Below are positions 49,291-63,190 of a DNA stretch of 64,000 nucleotides, in pieces. The notes beneath the pieces were generated by a model. The model was not told the DNA's origin. It worked only from the letters and a program-made list of their open reading frames with translations, and did not search any database. The position numbers and the translations under genes are program-made. The stretch comes from Paragorgia papillata (Eukaryota > Cnidaria > Anthozoa > Scleralcyonacea > Coralliidae): NCBI GenBank assembly GCA_035771165.1, contig JAWNZC010000351.1, positions 8,253,501-8,317,500 of the forward strand, in the 5' to 3' direction. The stretch's first letter is position 1; the number at the start of each line of letters is the position of its first letter.

Positions 49291-51500
49291 ATAGAGTCGG
49301 ATGGACTACGTTAAGTATCTGCTTTGGATATAATTGTCAAACCTTTACTTTATGAACTTCAACACCTCCATTGTTTATTGTTAACTATAACAATGGTGGC
49401 AAATAAATTAATTGTACAATTTATAGCAAAGAATGTTCTTTAACCTATTTTTTTACCATGGAGTCTTTTCCTTTTGTGTGATATTTTATTTATTTAAACT
49501 GCAAACCTATACATACAAGTCCACAAAACGGTAATATATTCACAGTGAAATTTTTTTAATATATTCGTCAAAATGTATGTGCAGTTTGCCCACCTAAATT
49601 CTATTTTCAAGAAAATTATCTTTAGACACAGAAAGCTAACACTTTTAGTGATACCAATTAAGCAACTTTAAGTTTATTTTTAATTTTAATTTTAATTTTA
49701 TTAACTTCGCCATAGACTTGACTATAAATACATGTATGGTATCACAAAATAAACACAAATTTAAACCTATGGCAGGGTCACCGCAACAGCGTGAAGGCCA
49801 ATTACTGCGGGCCCAAAAATATAAAAGTTAAAGTCAAAAATTCTAATAAAACTTACACAAGTCATGCAGTTTAATATATATAGAAGTAAAAAGGATCCCT
49901 GTTATATAAACAATAAAAGGAAAGTTAAGTTTCAGTAATATGACTGACTACAATAGTCAAGTTGACGACTACACTGCAAATCCCTAAATATACTAATTGT
50001 TTTAAAGGAAAAAATATATTTGTTTTACGATTTCCTAACTAAATTAATTTTCGGCCTGCAAGATAATCTTACTGGGTTTTCTTGACGGAGAATTTTATCG
50101 TAAAACAAGATTTACGGACTATTTACAGACTGAAGATTTGAATCAACGTTAGGATTTGCTTCCATCTAAACTAAAGCAATTCTGTTTTGCAAATTTATTT
50201 GACATGTCGCCAAAAAGCCGCAAAAAGAGCCGACGTTTCTGTGTCCGTGACGTACGACTCCGCGCGAGCTAGAATAAGCCGTTCAGTGGCTACTCGTCAG
50301 GGTACCACAATTAATATGAAGCTCACATGTATTGGCAGGTCAAATGCGACGACAAAGCAATACACAATATCAAAGCAAATCTAAGCTTTTCTCCTTGTTC
50401 CATGACACAAAATAGTATGCAAGGATTTAAAATGTATTATACATTATCGCCGAAACAAACTGCATGTCAACTCTTCTTCATCACATAGAAGCTATACTCA
50501 AAGTGTAAACTGTAAATTGCACAACGAATGGTCAGTGTTTTATCATTGACAACAGCGATTATACAGTTATAGTGGTTAAACATTGAACAAATGGTTTGTG
50601 TTTTATCGTTGACAACAGCAACCGGTGACAACGTCACAGTGGTCCACGCACATATGTATATGTGCAATAATAATTCGGTCAAAACATCCAGGCCAGCTGA
50701 AAACTTAAGCTACGTGTATTTTCTTTATATACTTCCAGAAATACTTTAGTTACTCGGGCTACTTGTGGTGGCCGAGTCACACAAAATTGCAAAATTGCGC
50801 AATACCTCCCATATATGGAGCCTACACTTCGAGTGTTCGATCACTTCGAATTAATCGACAGTCATGTTCCTGCGTTCCTATTCTGTGGTTGTATCAAGCA
50901 CATCACTGATCAACCATATAAGCAACATACTTGGAAAACCTACCAACAATTTCGTCGAAGGCAAGGCTAGCCAGAGCTGTTGCATCCAAGTGGCAACCGA
51001 ACAACCGACAACGATATGTACAGTATATTTTTCTCATGGCTAAACAGGTCTCTACATTCTATAAATATTTAATACCGCCGGTACAGAGATGAGGATCAAA
51101 ACGCTAACATTCTGGATCTTTATATTGGCACTGTATACACTTTCTCATGCTTTTGGTCGAGCAATTGCGATGTTCATAGGTTTTCTACATGGCTTCAGCA
51201 ATACTAACAGTTGTTCAATGATCTGGCTCACGACTGTCTGTGAATTGGTCTGAACTCAGGACCTGGCATGCCAAGGTTCAGCAGGTTGCCGCAATCATCA
51301 GTAGCCCGAGTGTACGCGTAAGCAGGCGTCTTGTTTAATTTAGATTTTTGATCCGAAAGTTTGTTATCGGCAGTAAATTGGATTAAATTTCTTATTGTTT
51401 CTCGCCCAATGAAATGTTGTTCCAAGTTTTTTTGGATCGTTCCTCTATTGGCTAACAACAGCGCCGGAAATAAACACGCGTTGACAGCGTTGCTGTATTC
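49291..51500. other. No gene recognised
   Basis: AT-rich. Contains an ATTTTA microsatellite near 49,673-49,700 and a diverged direct repeat (TTTTATCNTTGACAACAGC at 50,539 and 50,600). Short frames have no recognisable domains. Confidence 0.4.
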
Positions 51501-51504
51501 AAAA

Positions 51505-51903
51505 ATGGCGTTTGCGTTCGGAGGTCTCAGTGGTTTGAATTAATTCTTCAGCGAAGAAAACTTCCAGGAAGCATTAAAACTGGCAGAGCAAGTCCAGGCG
51601 TTGCATAATTTCTTTCAGGGGAAGAATATTTACTTTAGCGCACCGACAGGCTACTATGGGAAATCGCTTGTGTTTCAAATCACTTTCAATCAATCCCAAT
51701 CACCGCCGATGTTCTACTAGAAAAAGATTCAGGACAAGCATTTTGCTAGTGATTAGCCCATTACAATCGCTAATGTTTGATCAAGTTAACTACTTGAACG
51801 AACGTAGGATCAACGCAGCCGCAATTTATAAGGAACAGGACGAAGCTGTGTTGAATGTTGATGAAGCACATTGCTTAAGCACATTTTATATAAATGGTGG
51901 GTA
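51505..51903 (+). pseudogene. RecQ-like DNA helicase fragment, decayed
   Basis: From the ATG at 51,505 the frame reads MAFAFGGLSGLN, a TAA, then LAEQVQALHNFFQGKNIYFS and APTGYYGKSLVFQ: the RecQ motif I (Walker A) with one extra Tyr codon. After a shift, VISPLQSLMFDQVNYLNE (motif Ia region) runs directly into NVDEAHCLS (motif II, DEAH box), so the segment between them is deleted. Walker A with the insertion, a stop and a frameshift make function very unlikely. RecQ-like helicase fragments are often multiplied in invertebrate genomes; this could be a retrocopy or a transposon-carried piece. Confidence 0.7.
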
Positions 51904-54900
51904 ATGAGACTTTCACTGGCGTTGTGTGAGGACTAATTTGGAGCATAATACTTTGTGTTCCACCACAGCAGCTACAGCGCACTGTTATTAGTGGTATGTT
52001 TCATAAATTTGCCAGTTTTGTTCGCTCATTTTTGTGACTACCGCTGACCTGTCAGCGGGAGCCACAATGTCGGCGTGATCTTGCTTGAGTGAGTGCTTGT
52101 CTTGGACCTCACTTACGTCATACTCGTGCAGCGATCGCCAGATATTCGACGCGATCGCTATATAGTCGAGAAGATCGCTATTGATCGCCAGGTATTCGGG
52201 AAGTACTCGAGTTGTTTTCGTGGCCTCGTGGGGAATAAACTAAAGTGAATCTCGTACGTCTTTGCATTTTGGTTGCTCTCGATGACAGTTTTGATTTTTG
52301 AAAAGTGTTAATTATAATACTTTGCAAATCTTTTCTTCTTGGAGCGGTTTCTGTCATTGATCAGCTTATACAAGGCAAGAAATAGGTTCAAAACTGTGAC
52401 GTTTATCTTTAATATACTATATAGAAAATCTATAAATACTTGATCGGATCTCAAAGCCAACCTCGTACTTCGGTACTTATAGCAGTACTAGAAATATTCA
52501 GCTTATAAAGTTCGCTAGAAGTTGGGCCTTCAACTGTGTTCTATTTCAAAGCTCTTCTTCTTTTATCGAAGAAATTGTCAAAATATATTAATGATTGGTT
52601 GAATTGTGTGTTGTGCCCACTGGTCACATGTTACTGCAATGTAAATGTATATATCATACACTAAGAGTGAGAAGTGTGTTTTAACCAACTTTGAGCTAGG
52701 TGTTTTGATATTAGATCAAACACAACTTTAGAGTGTTTCAAGATCAAACAAATCAGGAAATGAATCAGTTGTCAAATGAATTAGTATTTTAGGATAAAAG
52801 TTGGCTAATAATGTATCCAAGCCAGTCTGCATTCTAAGGGCCTTCCGCCACAAATCTGTGGCGGAGAGAGAGGCCAGGAAACTCCCGCCAAGGTGCTTTT
52901 GGGGCACAGGGACGCATGAAAGCTCTGCTTGGCGTGTGATTTGGTGTAAAATGAGAAATTTCTTTTAGGAAAATAGCCCTCTGGCAATACGGGGGTATGA
53001 AATGGCCAAATGAGTTCATTGTGAACTTGGCCAGAAAGCACCTGCCATGTTGAAAACCGCGTGTTTAAAGGTCTGGGCTATTTGCCGTGGCAGTTATGGA
53101 ATGCAGTATGGTATCCAAGTGTTTGATCACATATCAAACCTTTGTCTCGCTTATGATTTTCCTATGTGTTTGGTTTATGAAATATTAATGAGTTTGAGAA
53201 GTGTATATCACAGTGCCTGGTATTTACACTATATACATACATGTATATAAGAAATTTATGCTGACAAAATATATTGGCTGTTACATAGACATTACAAAAC
53301 CTTGACTTGGTGTTTTGTTTACTTGTTTTAGGTGTTATTCAATATCTTGTATAATGAAATTAAGAAACCAAAGTTTGTGCACACCACAGCTGCTACAGCG
53401 GTCTGACCACAGAATAGTAGATACACCAGAAGTCTGACTCTTGTGAGACTACTAAAATACTCTATGATCTGGTATCTAAGTGTCACTCAATTGTGCATTT
53501 TGATATAAAATTGTTGAGAAGCTATTGTGAACTGTTGGGAAACTTAAAGCTGTGAATATGTTAAAAGCATTGAAATGAAATATATCTATTATACAATATT
53601 GAGTATTGTTGTACTGTCTCCAGACTTTTGAAAAATCAGGTTTTTGGACGGCCACTTTTTGTATGGACGGCCAAAGCAAAATACTCTCTTCAAACAACAA
53701 CTACAGGTTTCCCCCTTTCTGATGTTTCTAGATTTTTGTTAGCTGCTGTTTACTTCAGCTATTGTGTAGGATTTGTTACTTATTTTTGCCAAGACTCCTC
53801 GTCTTGTGGGTCCAAACAGCAACTGACCACGAGATACACTATAAAGATGTTTTAATTTAACTGGTCGTTTGTGTTTTCAGACCTTTTTATTTTTCTCAAA
53901 AGTGCCCTCAAAACGCTGGAAACGCTGTTTCAGAGACCCAAAATTCAAAAATTTTCCGGGGAAGCATACCCCTGGACCTCCCCAGAAATATGTCGTCATA
54001 AATTTTTTTTGGACAGCAAGTTTTGAAATCCACTTAAAATACTAGCAGAATCACAAAATATTAGTGATGTGCATTACGCTTGAATGCCACAGCATATTTA
54101 TGACAGGTAAAATGTTGTTTTGGAACACAATGTTGATGATCTGGGGTGAGTTGTATGAAGCCTGGATAGCTTATCTAGTTGATAAGTCCTAGCTAAGAAC
54201 AGCAATAATCATGCTTTGAACAACCTAATATAAAATTTTATCCACTGAATAGTTGTGTATCTGATATAGTGCAGTTCAGTGGAGAAACTTTAAATAATTT
54301 GGGTTGTTCAAAGCACCATTAGAGTGGTTCTCTAGCTAGGATTTATCCATCAGATAAGCTATCTGGGCTGCGTACAAAAATCTGAATTTTACAAGTTCAC
54401 TTTACGTGAAACTTGGGGGCATTGTTTAAAATGCCAATATATGTTACAGTACGTTTTGGAAACACCCAGTAAAGATGTATGTATATGATATACCATGTTT
54501 AAATTAGCAACACAGTATAAAATGATTTAAAATACCTATCATTTTTTTTGTGTCTGTGTGCTTTTCACACATTTTCATGCTTCTTAAGTCTATACTGTAT
54601 CTTTTTCGGTGCTTAATAGCGGTAGTCACATGTACGCATTGCGTACCTATTTTTTACCACAGCAGTTAAGTTTCACGTGAAGTGTCTAGTTTCAATCGAT
54701 AGGTCATAAAATATGCCTGCGGTTTGATGTATGTTTGGGAGAAGAATAAGCGTGAAAGGATTTATGTAGGTCTGTGTTCTTTGGATTACCCTCGACGCGA
54801 TTTTGAGTCGAAGTTGAAATCAGTAAATATGTTAAGACGAAAATACAGATATTAGAAGGCGCGTGTAACACTGAAGTATAATAGACAAGTTAAAAATAAA

Positions 54901-56024
54901 AATACGTCTTACTGAAGTCTGTGTAGTTTTGGTGTAGTCCGTAACGTACTGGCATCCGTGGTTGGCTTTATAAATTGGTGAATTTCTCGCTCCTCTTTCC
55001 CATGTCGATAGTTGGCGTAAACAGGTTTAATTATGTCGTTTCGTTATAGTATAATATATCGTGCGTATCGCGTGGTTTGTGGTTGTTACGTCAGAAATAA
55101 AAGGGTTATTGTATAATCTGTCTAGTGGCGAGTGAGATGGTAAAGAAAACGTCGTGCCAAATTTTTATCACAGGATTTAACAATCGTCTCTGAACACACG
55201 GCACAAGATTCGGCCATGCCGACCTTTAGGCGATAAAAAATGGCCGCCAACGAACCGGAAGTTTTGCCTGGATAGCGTTGCGAAATGCTAAGTCAGCATA
55301 ACAAGCTTTCGGGCTCCGTTGCGCAGACGTTACCCTCCGGGGAACGGAAACGGGTGAAGTCTGCACGCAGGCTAGTTATTTACATTTTGATGCCGCACGG
55401 TTTGACAGGTGTCATCTTCACTAAAAATCGCAAAATGCTCATGCACGTCACCATGACTTAAATCCTTTTCAAATGCATTGAAAAAATTGCTCGACGGCCC
55501 TGATGCAAGGTCATAAAAATTGTCGTACTTTTTCCCTTAAAGGCACAGTGTCATTATGACACAAACTTGAAAAACTCCGTGGACAAATCATGGTGAATAT
55601 CACACACGTCAAAACTTGGACTAAATTAGTCCGTAAGAAAATGCACTAATGACTTACTTTTTTGACGTTTAAAGAATATTATTCCTTTCCTTTGTACACA
55701 AATATGTTTTTTGTCTTGCGCAAAAATATTAATTAAGCGGTAATTTAATACCTGACGCTGTGCTTTTAAATTTATCTGGCGATGGCCAAAATCGAACACG
55801 ATATTAGAAGATTCGAAATTCGATCACCTAGTTCACTGAACGTCTGTTAAATTAGATACCAAGCTCGCAAAACGTACCATGACATGCACTGCATTTATAC
55901 CATTATACACAACTTATAATTTATGCAACGAAACGTTTCTTTCAGCTCTTCGTTTACCACCAAAGTTTGTTATTCTGCATGTGATTTTTTTCTCGATTAC
56001 TCAAACTTATGAAAATAAATAAAC
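51904..56024. other. No gene recognised
   Basis: A GATCGC-rich stretch at about 52,122-52,195 and a relative of the inner hAT-like element near 53,900-54,000. Part of the presumed long last intron of the S28 gene. Confidence 0.4.
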
Positions 56025-56300
56025 AAGCTGAAGGAAGCCTTCAAACACTTGGACTTGAATATATTAAGATCACATGCGTATTGTATGTATAGATAGCTCT
56101 CATAAACACTATGGGATACTAATAAGAAAAACAAACACATCCTTCAGAATCATGGTTACTGCAAATATTTCCTTCAGCACCACATTTAGTAATTACATAC
56201 AATATAGAGTCGGATGAACTACGTTAACAAATTGCATGCATGATCCATTGATAATTCGTGTCCGTTGCTTTAAATAATTGTTAAACGTTTCTTTAGCATT
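56025..56300 (-). repeat. Third relic of the C1q upstream region
   Basis: Matches the upstream flanks of both C1q genes (about 25,345-25,550 and 49,100-49,350), from CAAGCTGAAGGAAGC through CCTTCAG-containing repeats to GAGTCGGATG. No C1q exon is found next to it; similarity stops where the core promoter would begin. It suggests an earlier, third copy of the unit or a breakpoint repeat. Confidence 0.65.
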
Positions 56301-59091
56301 AACAATGCATTTCCATTTGTTTGGTTACAATGAGATTGGAATGAAGGGAGATATATAAAATGCATGGAATCCATCCACTACCTATGATTATTTTACTCCG
56401 ATGAAGGGCTAAGCTCGAAACGTCAGTATTTCGTTATCAAAACTATATTGTCGGCAGTTTACCACCTTTTCACTTTGCTCTATTTAAAACACTGCGTAGG
56501 CAGGCTATAGCATTCTACTTTTTTAGACCATCTATTAATACATTGCTGCCTTTAATTCAAGTCAATTATCGTTGACATTCTGCAGAATACGCTGCCCCCA
56601 TCAAGAGCGTGGCTTAAATAGAACTTTAACTGAGTCAAAACATGCAGCTTGAAAGTTTAGTTAAATCTATTTTATATCATTTGAAAATTAGTGAAAGAAA
56701 AAATATGCCGTCGAATTGTACGCGTGTGTAGTGATGTGTTATTACACAAGTGTCATACTGCTAGACCTGGACATGTACAGTAGCACGCATGTCAGTGCAG
56801 GTAGAGATTATTATGGTTTTGCATTCCACTTTGAGATGGTTCCAGATCAATCTGAGCTGAAAGGAACCCAGTGTAGAATACAGCGCGGAGTAAAATTTAT
56901 GATTGATCCATAGGCATATATTGTTTTGATCCACTTCAGAGGTGGTTCGGATCAGTTGATCGCTTGGATCGATTAACAGCTATAGTAAATGCAACGTGTG
57001 TAAGGTGATCGATCTCGATCGAAGGTTCGTTTAGGCAAACCTCCAAATATCAAAACAGATTTCAATCAGTGTTTTCAGGCACTTTTTACCATATAAAGAA
57101 AACTGTTTTCAGAGTTGTTTTTTTTTCTTTTAGAATTCTTGATGTCCATTGAGTTATTTACATCCTTATACTGCATGGGCTCCATAGCCTTTCACTGATC
57201 TTCACTATAAAAAAATGTATTTCTGATTGCATGACCTCGAGATAGACAACACAGATCAATTTTGAGATCAGTGCAAACGCACACGTCATCATCTCTCGGG
57301 TCCTGAGTACAGATTGATTCATCGACTGCATGCAGTGTGAACAGGGCCTATATAAGATGGTTGTGCCTTGTTGCCCTTTGGCAAGAAAAATCAACTGCCA
57401 TTAGCCTGAAGTAAAAACAATATTCATGGGTAGTACCTTAATCAGGCCGGATGAAACTCTATATTTCATATTTTATATCACGGCTTTACATCGCATATTT
57501 TAGCTTTCATTTACCTTCTAAAACTCATTAATAATTCATGAAGAAAATTCAAAAGAAAGAAATATTTAATCAGTGTTTTGAAATAAGAGGAAGATTATGG
57601 CCAAATTTCGTCAACTTTAATCTCGATTTTCTCTCAAAATACGGGTTCGTTTTAGAAGTAAGTTCAAACACTCGTAAAGAGTTCTTCCTCCGATTTCAAA
57701 ACACCTCGAAGTTCGTTTAAAAAACTCGGCTTCGCCTCGTTTCTTCAACTCACTTCTCGGTGTTTTGAAATCGGAGGAAGAACGCTTACTCGTGTTTGAA
57801 CTATTACAGAAAAGTTTGTTCTTCTATAATCTTTTTATTATTATTCAAATTAAAACAATAAATATAGCTTTAAGAGGCATAAATTATAGACATATCATTT
57901 TAAAGTTCAGACGTACATGCGATATACACATTATACAGGAATACAGTAATCCACATGTACAGGATGGCTTGGGGGTAATTATAACCGGGTCAAAACATCC
58001 GGCTTTAAGATTTTGCTTTCGTATTGTAAACAATACGCAATAAAATTTTCATTGTACAGTACCAGAAAAGAATATACCAAGGAGGAGATTCTACTCTGGC
58101 GCGAGTGGTTGACAGTTGGCACGCATAAAACAAGATCCCAATTAACTCCAAGGCAACAAATATTTTGCACAAATTTTTAGAAAGAGACTAAAAACGACGA
58201 AACAGAACTCTGTCCCCTTTTGCACGTTTTGGTCACGGGCTTAAATATCCTCCACATATGTAACGCAAATAGGTTCCATGATCTTTTTGCGTTTTCAGGT
58301 TGCGTTTACCTAACTATGTAGCGCTATGCCAGTAGCATAAATGCTTCTATTATGTGCCTGACTATGTTTCGTCAAACCAGTCGCCCAGAGGGCAGATAAC
58401 ACTCAACGTCGGTCTGAACAATTATTTATAACATCATATACATGTAGCAAGGTTGGTCTACTGCCGAAACGTGAAAATAGCATATTTCGATTTGTGTAAA
58501 TATATGTCAACACAATCACTTCCTACGCAGAACATTACTTTTATATATAATAAAGCAATACCCTCGCACGTAACAACCTTTTTACGTAATGTAAAATAAA
58601 GAAACCTACTCGTTTGCTGTCTGCTCTCAAGAAGAAGTTTGTTTAAGTGCCCTCGTTCATAAAGATTAAAGAATATCAAGATGAATCATTTTCCGATAGT
58701 CCTCTCGCTCGATTCCTATACTGTGACGTCGCCAAAATAAGTTCGAGAGAAAAGAGGACTAGGAACTAGTCTGAGATTATGTCAATACCATACACTAAAC
58801 GTCGTTGCGTGACAAATTTCCAAAACGAGACACATCCGCACTATGCAAGACTCCTGGTAAAACTTGTCTCGCTTCCTTTGATTCACAAACTATTGCAGTT
58901 TGACAAAAAAATTGCATCGTACAACACACAGCACCTTTCAACCTGTAGACGCATGTACATAGTGCGTACCTATGTTTCACATATCATCAATTTTAACGTC
59001 GTTTTAGTAACGACTTCGGAAACAATTCACCGCCTAGATCCATGCATGTAAACTACATGCAAGGTAGGTTTTAATTATAGATAACTTTTAC
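56301..59091. other. Intronic stretch with MITE remnants
   Basis: A palindromic MITE is at about 57,640-57,805 (TTCTTCCTCCGATTTCAAAA and complement). Fragments of the GAAACGT family are near 56,396 and 58,449. No exon recognised. Confidence 0.45.
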
Positions 59092-62000
59092 CTTCGATAA
59101 ATATTGCTTGTTCTTCAGCCGATACATCACTTGTAATTCCTAAAGCATGCCAAGGATCAATGGAACCGTTGGGAAAAACAATCTACAAGAAAGCAATCAA
59201 TTCACTTGTTATAGGATAAGATATCACTACAGCGATTATATATTATAATACTACAGCATTAATCATTCGTATTTTAAAATTGCTGTAAACTCGTTCATTA
59301 GATCATTCGTCAAAATGCGTGAACAGTGCTCTAACTACTAAAGGTTACTATTAAAGGGTATTGGCAATAAAAATTAAGTTTGTTTAATGTGAAAGAACTC
59401 GTGAAATTGTAATAGAAGATCTTTTTACAACTTTTTCGTGTCTTTCTTCGTTTGCAAGATATTTCAATTTGTTTAATATGTAAATGAGATGGGCTCTGAC
59501 GTCAGGAGCAGGGTACAGTATTTTTACACAAAGCAACATCAGTTATGAAATTCACATCAGTTATGTGTCACAAGGCGTTTTTATGTGCACAGTTTCAAGT
59601 GACTTCGGTGAACAAATTTAGAGATATAACTGATTTTGCTACGTGTAAAAATACTGTACCCTGCTCCTGACGTCATGCAGAGACCATCTCATTTACATAT
59701 TAAACAAATTGAAATATCTTGAAAAGGAAGAAAGATACGAAAAAATTGTAAAAGATCTTCTATTACAATTTTATGAGTTCTTTCACATTAGACAAACTTA
59801 ATTTTAGTTGGCAAATTAGACTATGGGTTCAAAATTTCTGAGTGAAACGAGAGTGGAGCCCGAGTCAACTATCATCTCATAGAAATTGAGAGCGAATAAT
59901 CTAATTGTTTTAGTGGAAACTAACTTGTGTGCCTTAGTTCTTCCGAATTATTTCAAGAAATAGGTACGCATTGCGTACATGTAGATACTGGTATTTGGCT
60001 TGAACAGATGACTGAACAATTTAAATTGTATATTGCAAACACACTACTGTAATGTACTGAAGATAACACGACTTTACTTGTAAAGTAAACATGATAGTGA
60101 TCAGGCTGGTCGTTATAACCAGTGGCCCGCGGTCGAAACGGGCCCATTTTTAACAAAACGAAGCAAAAGAATACATTATCTGAACTGTTGAAAGATAAAT
60201 TCAATTCTATAATAATCAACAACTACAGTTTCAGTACTGATCATAATACATTGCATTGGGTTCCTAAATCTTAATGGATTTGTCACTGTCATGGTGGCTC
60301 TTGTATGGCTTCATTAGTGCCATTATGACTTTGTCATTACCGTCATGGGGTTTCAATAGTCTTTTCAATTTCTACAATGGGTCATCTTTATGGTTTGATA
60401 AAATAAGAAAAATATGAAGGGGGGTACAGGGGCCCACAAATATTTTTGGCCAGGGGCCCGACATTTCTCTCGGCGGACCAGATAGTGATTGTATGAGTTT
60501 GGAAAGGTCTGCAAGAAACTGTATTATACAAGGATAGACTGAAATTTCAGTATGAAACTATGAATTTACAAACAAATCATTTAAATTAACATTGCAATTT
60601 GATAAAGTGTAGCCTGTTTAAAACTACCAAGGCTGAAGTTTTCGCCCACTATACAAATTTATAATTCTATTTCCCACATAACCGCAGAAAAACTTCATGC
60701 TTGTTTTTAAGGGGCACACATCATGCTCTGATTGCTGAATCAGAATATATTATCCAGTATTAATCAACATAAACTATTCAGGTGAAACAAACTAACATAA
60801 GCACAGGTTGAAGCATATAACGACGTTGCCACACGAGGAATAAGTAGAAGACAAGTACACGCACGCGTACAAATGTTTAGAACTTGGAGAAGTACTGTAT
60901 TACCCAGGCCCCAAAAGTTTTTGAATTTTAGGAGAGGAGTGAAGCGGAAGAAAAACCTCTAGAGAATATAAAATGAGAATGTTGGTTCAGACAAAGAATG
61001 TGAGGAATTATTCCAAAAATAGATTCCAAAAATGGTAATGGTGGAAATATAAAATTTTCCAGTCAGTAAAATATACAATATACGTGTCTGAGTACTTGTT
61101 TGAAGGTTTTGCCTTCAATCTCGTACTCAGGCTCTTATCTCCGCCCGCCCGCTCCCGGTGTAGTAGAGATAAGACCCTGAGTACAAGGTTGTCTCGCCCG
61201 TTCTTTCTTTCTTGTAAGCGTGACAACATCACTAATACAACAACCAATGTTCCATTTATAAAACTAATAATACCAAGACCACCAGCCAATGTCGCCAAAA
61301 GTTCTTTCAAGATTAAGAAATGTTAAAGTGCATATAAACCCTACACAGTTTTTATTTGTTTGTATAGATCACGGCAAAATAACTGATGAGTTATTTTACA
61401 GTTTTTGATTTGGTCCATTCGTTCCGGAGATATCTTGCTTCAAACATCGGCAAAATGCTCCAATTTGAACGTCCCGCGAAAAATTGCCTCAAATATTATA
61501 TGATCAAAATAGGGCCTGGAACCGACAAGGCGTGACGTCATTTAAGAAACGTCAACTCTGATCGCTCTGTCACTAGCAGTGTACGCACGAGGTTTTCCAT
61601 ACTAAGTTTACCTTTAAAATTCGTCGAATATTTGCAGTTTAATAATTTTAGTAATGCCAGATAGGTGTGCTGTATACGGTTGCTCAAACACGGCTATTGT
61701 AGCCGATGACGTCAAATTAAATTTGACTTTTTGACTGAAGTGACGTCACATGTGTCTCGTCCCAATCCTCTATAATTTGCGGCTTTTTCATATAAATAGC
61801 TATGTTTAAAGCGAGATATCTCTGGAATGAATGGACCAAATCAAAAACTGTAAAATAACTTATCAGCTATTTTTGCGTCCTATTTTCAGAAAACTGAAAA
61901 CTGTGTAGGGTTTATATGCACTTTAAGCTATCAGAGAATAAGCCAGGGATATAAAAGTAGCTCCGCTTCAACAACCAAGAAAAAGTCTACCTTTGTTCCA

Positions 62001-62278
62001 GCGATAAGCAATCCTCCATAATTCGTATTCGTGCCACTGATACCAGTGAGAAGTGCTGCCTCATTAAATTCCGGGCCAAAGATATCCATGCACTGTTTTA
62101 TAGAAACGCTAGAAAAAACACCAACTGTCAGCATCGCATATATACTCTTCTTGCAACCAAGGGCGGTTATCAAGTAAAACTTACTTTAAAGGAAAAAGGT
62201 TGCCAAAAGGTTGTTTGGAAGAATCACTTGTCTGGTAAAAGCCAAATTCGGTACAGGTCTGATAAGTCCATTGTCTAC
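59092..62278 (-). CDS. S28 serine carboxypeptidase (PRSS16/K12H4.7-like), three internal exons
   Basis: Exons on the - strand: 62278-62185, 62108-61991 and 59182-59092. They join in phase (2, 0, then 1 at the end) and read [19 protein letters not shown], then [12 protein letters not shown] and TNTNYGG, then [15 protein letters not shown]. This order is diagnostic of peptidase family S28, the lysosomal or secreted Pro-Xaa carboxypeptidases and thymus-specific serine protease. The Asp of SIDPWH is the catalytic Asp by family knowledge. The exon carrying the catalytic Ser and the signal peptide are not seen and should lie to the right of the window. The third exon ends in phase 1 after FIE-G; the expected continuation GTAHCANMYP occurs only at 39,473 and 16,804, so the last intron would be about 19.6 kb or 42.3 kb. 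The first intron in this set is short (76 bp); the second holds a TTAA-flanked element and other repeats. Confidence 0.87.
59355..59810. mobile_element. Inverted-repeat element with CRE-like centre
   Basis: Arms AAAATTAAGTTTGT and GAAAGAACTCGTGAAATTGT with complements on the right; central GTACAGTATTTTTACA and CTGACGTCA inverted pair. Resembles the 7,163 element in length and style. Confidence 0.7.
59945..60800 (-). repeat. Interspersed repeat, inverted partner of 46,090-46,990
   Basis: Begins with TAGGTACGCATTGCGTACAT and continues through the complements of the segments named for the partner. Confidence 0.55.
61327..61922. mobile_element. 596-bp TTAA-flanked element
   Basis: Ends AGTGCATATAAACCCTACAC and the complement, flanked by TTAA (61,323-61,326 and 61,923-61,926). 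Arms include TCAAAAACTGTAAAATAACT. Lies in the S28 intron between exons 2 and 3 of the visible set. Confidence 0.85.
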
Positions 62279-62307
62279 CTACAAACATGTTTAAACAAAA
62301 AATATTT

Positions 62308-63190
62308 AACAATTAGTCACCGAACTCGAGGTAACTATCGGCGATTAGTATAATTTCATAGTGGAAAAGAGGCTTTCCAGCTTTTTGATTGGTCCGCTCA
62401 GCGGTGAATCTGAGGCAATATTCACCGCCTAGCGCAGTAACTATTGCATCACAAGAAATTGTTCTTCAAAAGTAGTTTTGGAAAAGAGACTGGTACTTAT
62501 TCAAGACTGCACAGACTTTACTCGTTTCAGTCTCCCACTCGGAGTTGTCATTTTGAAGTATGAGATTTTACAATTTGTCGATTCATTGAACTAGTTTTTG
62601 GAACAAACAAAAGTATTATTACTATAAACACATTTATCACTGATATGTTGTACATATCAAATATCGAAAAAACAAAACTTTGTAAAGGTAAGGAAGTATA
62701 TTTTCTATAATTCTTCGTATTTTTTATAGTACGTTTTGGTTAGGTTTTGGTCGTAGCGATGTTTTCGAAAACTTCGTCATGAGTGAAGAACATATTGAAC
62801 ATAAATTAAGTGCAAAAAGTCCGTAAAACAGAAGTCAAAACACCAGAATAAAAGTCTTTTTAAATATATTTGAATATATGTACAAGTTCAGTTCCAAAGT
62901 AGGATGTTGTTTACTCTTTTTTTGAAATTATTTACTGACAAAGACTGTGGCTTGCTAACATCGTCTGTGAATAAACAGAATCACCACTGTTAAAATGAAA
63001 GCAGTTGTTTAAAAGTTTCTTGTTTCAACGTTATTGGTTTTTTGTCGACATCTGAAATTATACTAAAACAATTAGTCTTAATATAATCTTATTATACTAA
63101 AACCTCAGTCTCGGTGACTATCGGTGTATTTACGCGGCTCAGTAAATATTCGCCGATAGTCACATCGACTCCGGTGACTAATTGTTAAAT
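62308..63190. mobile_element. Complex inverted-repeat region
   Basis: Left TTTAACAATTAGTCACCG and right CGGTGACTAATTGTTAAA, with ACTATCGGCGA in both arms. A second inverted pair (AACGAAGTTTTCGAAAACATC-type, near 62,759 and 63,412) overlaps it, so at least two insertions are superposed. Confidence 0.6.
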
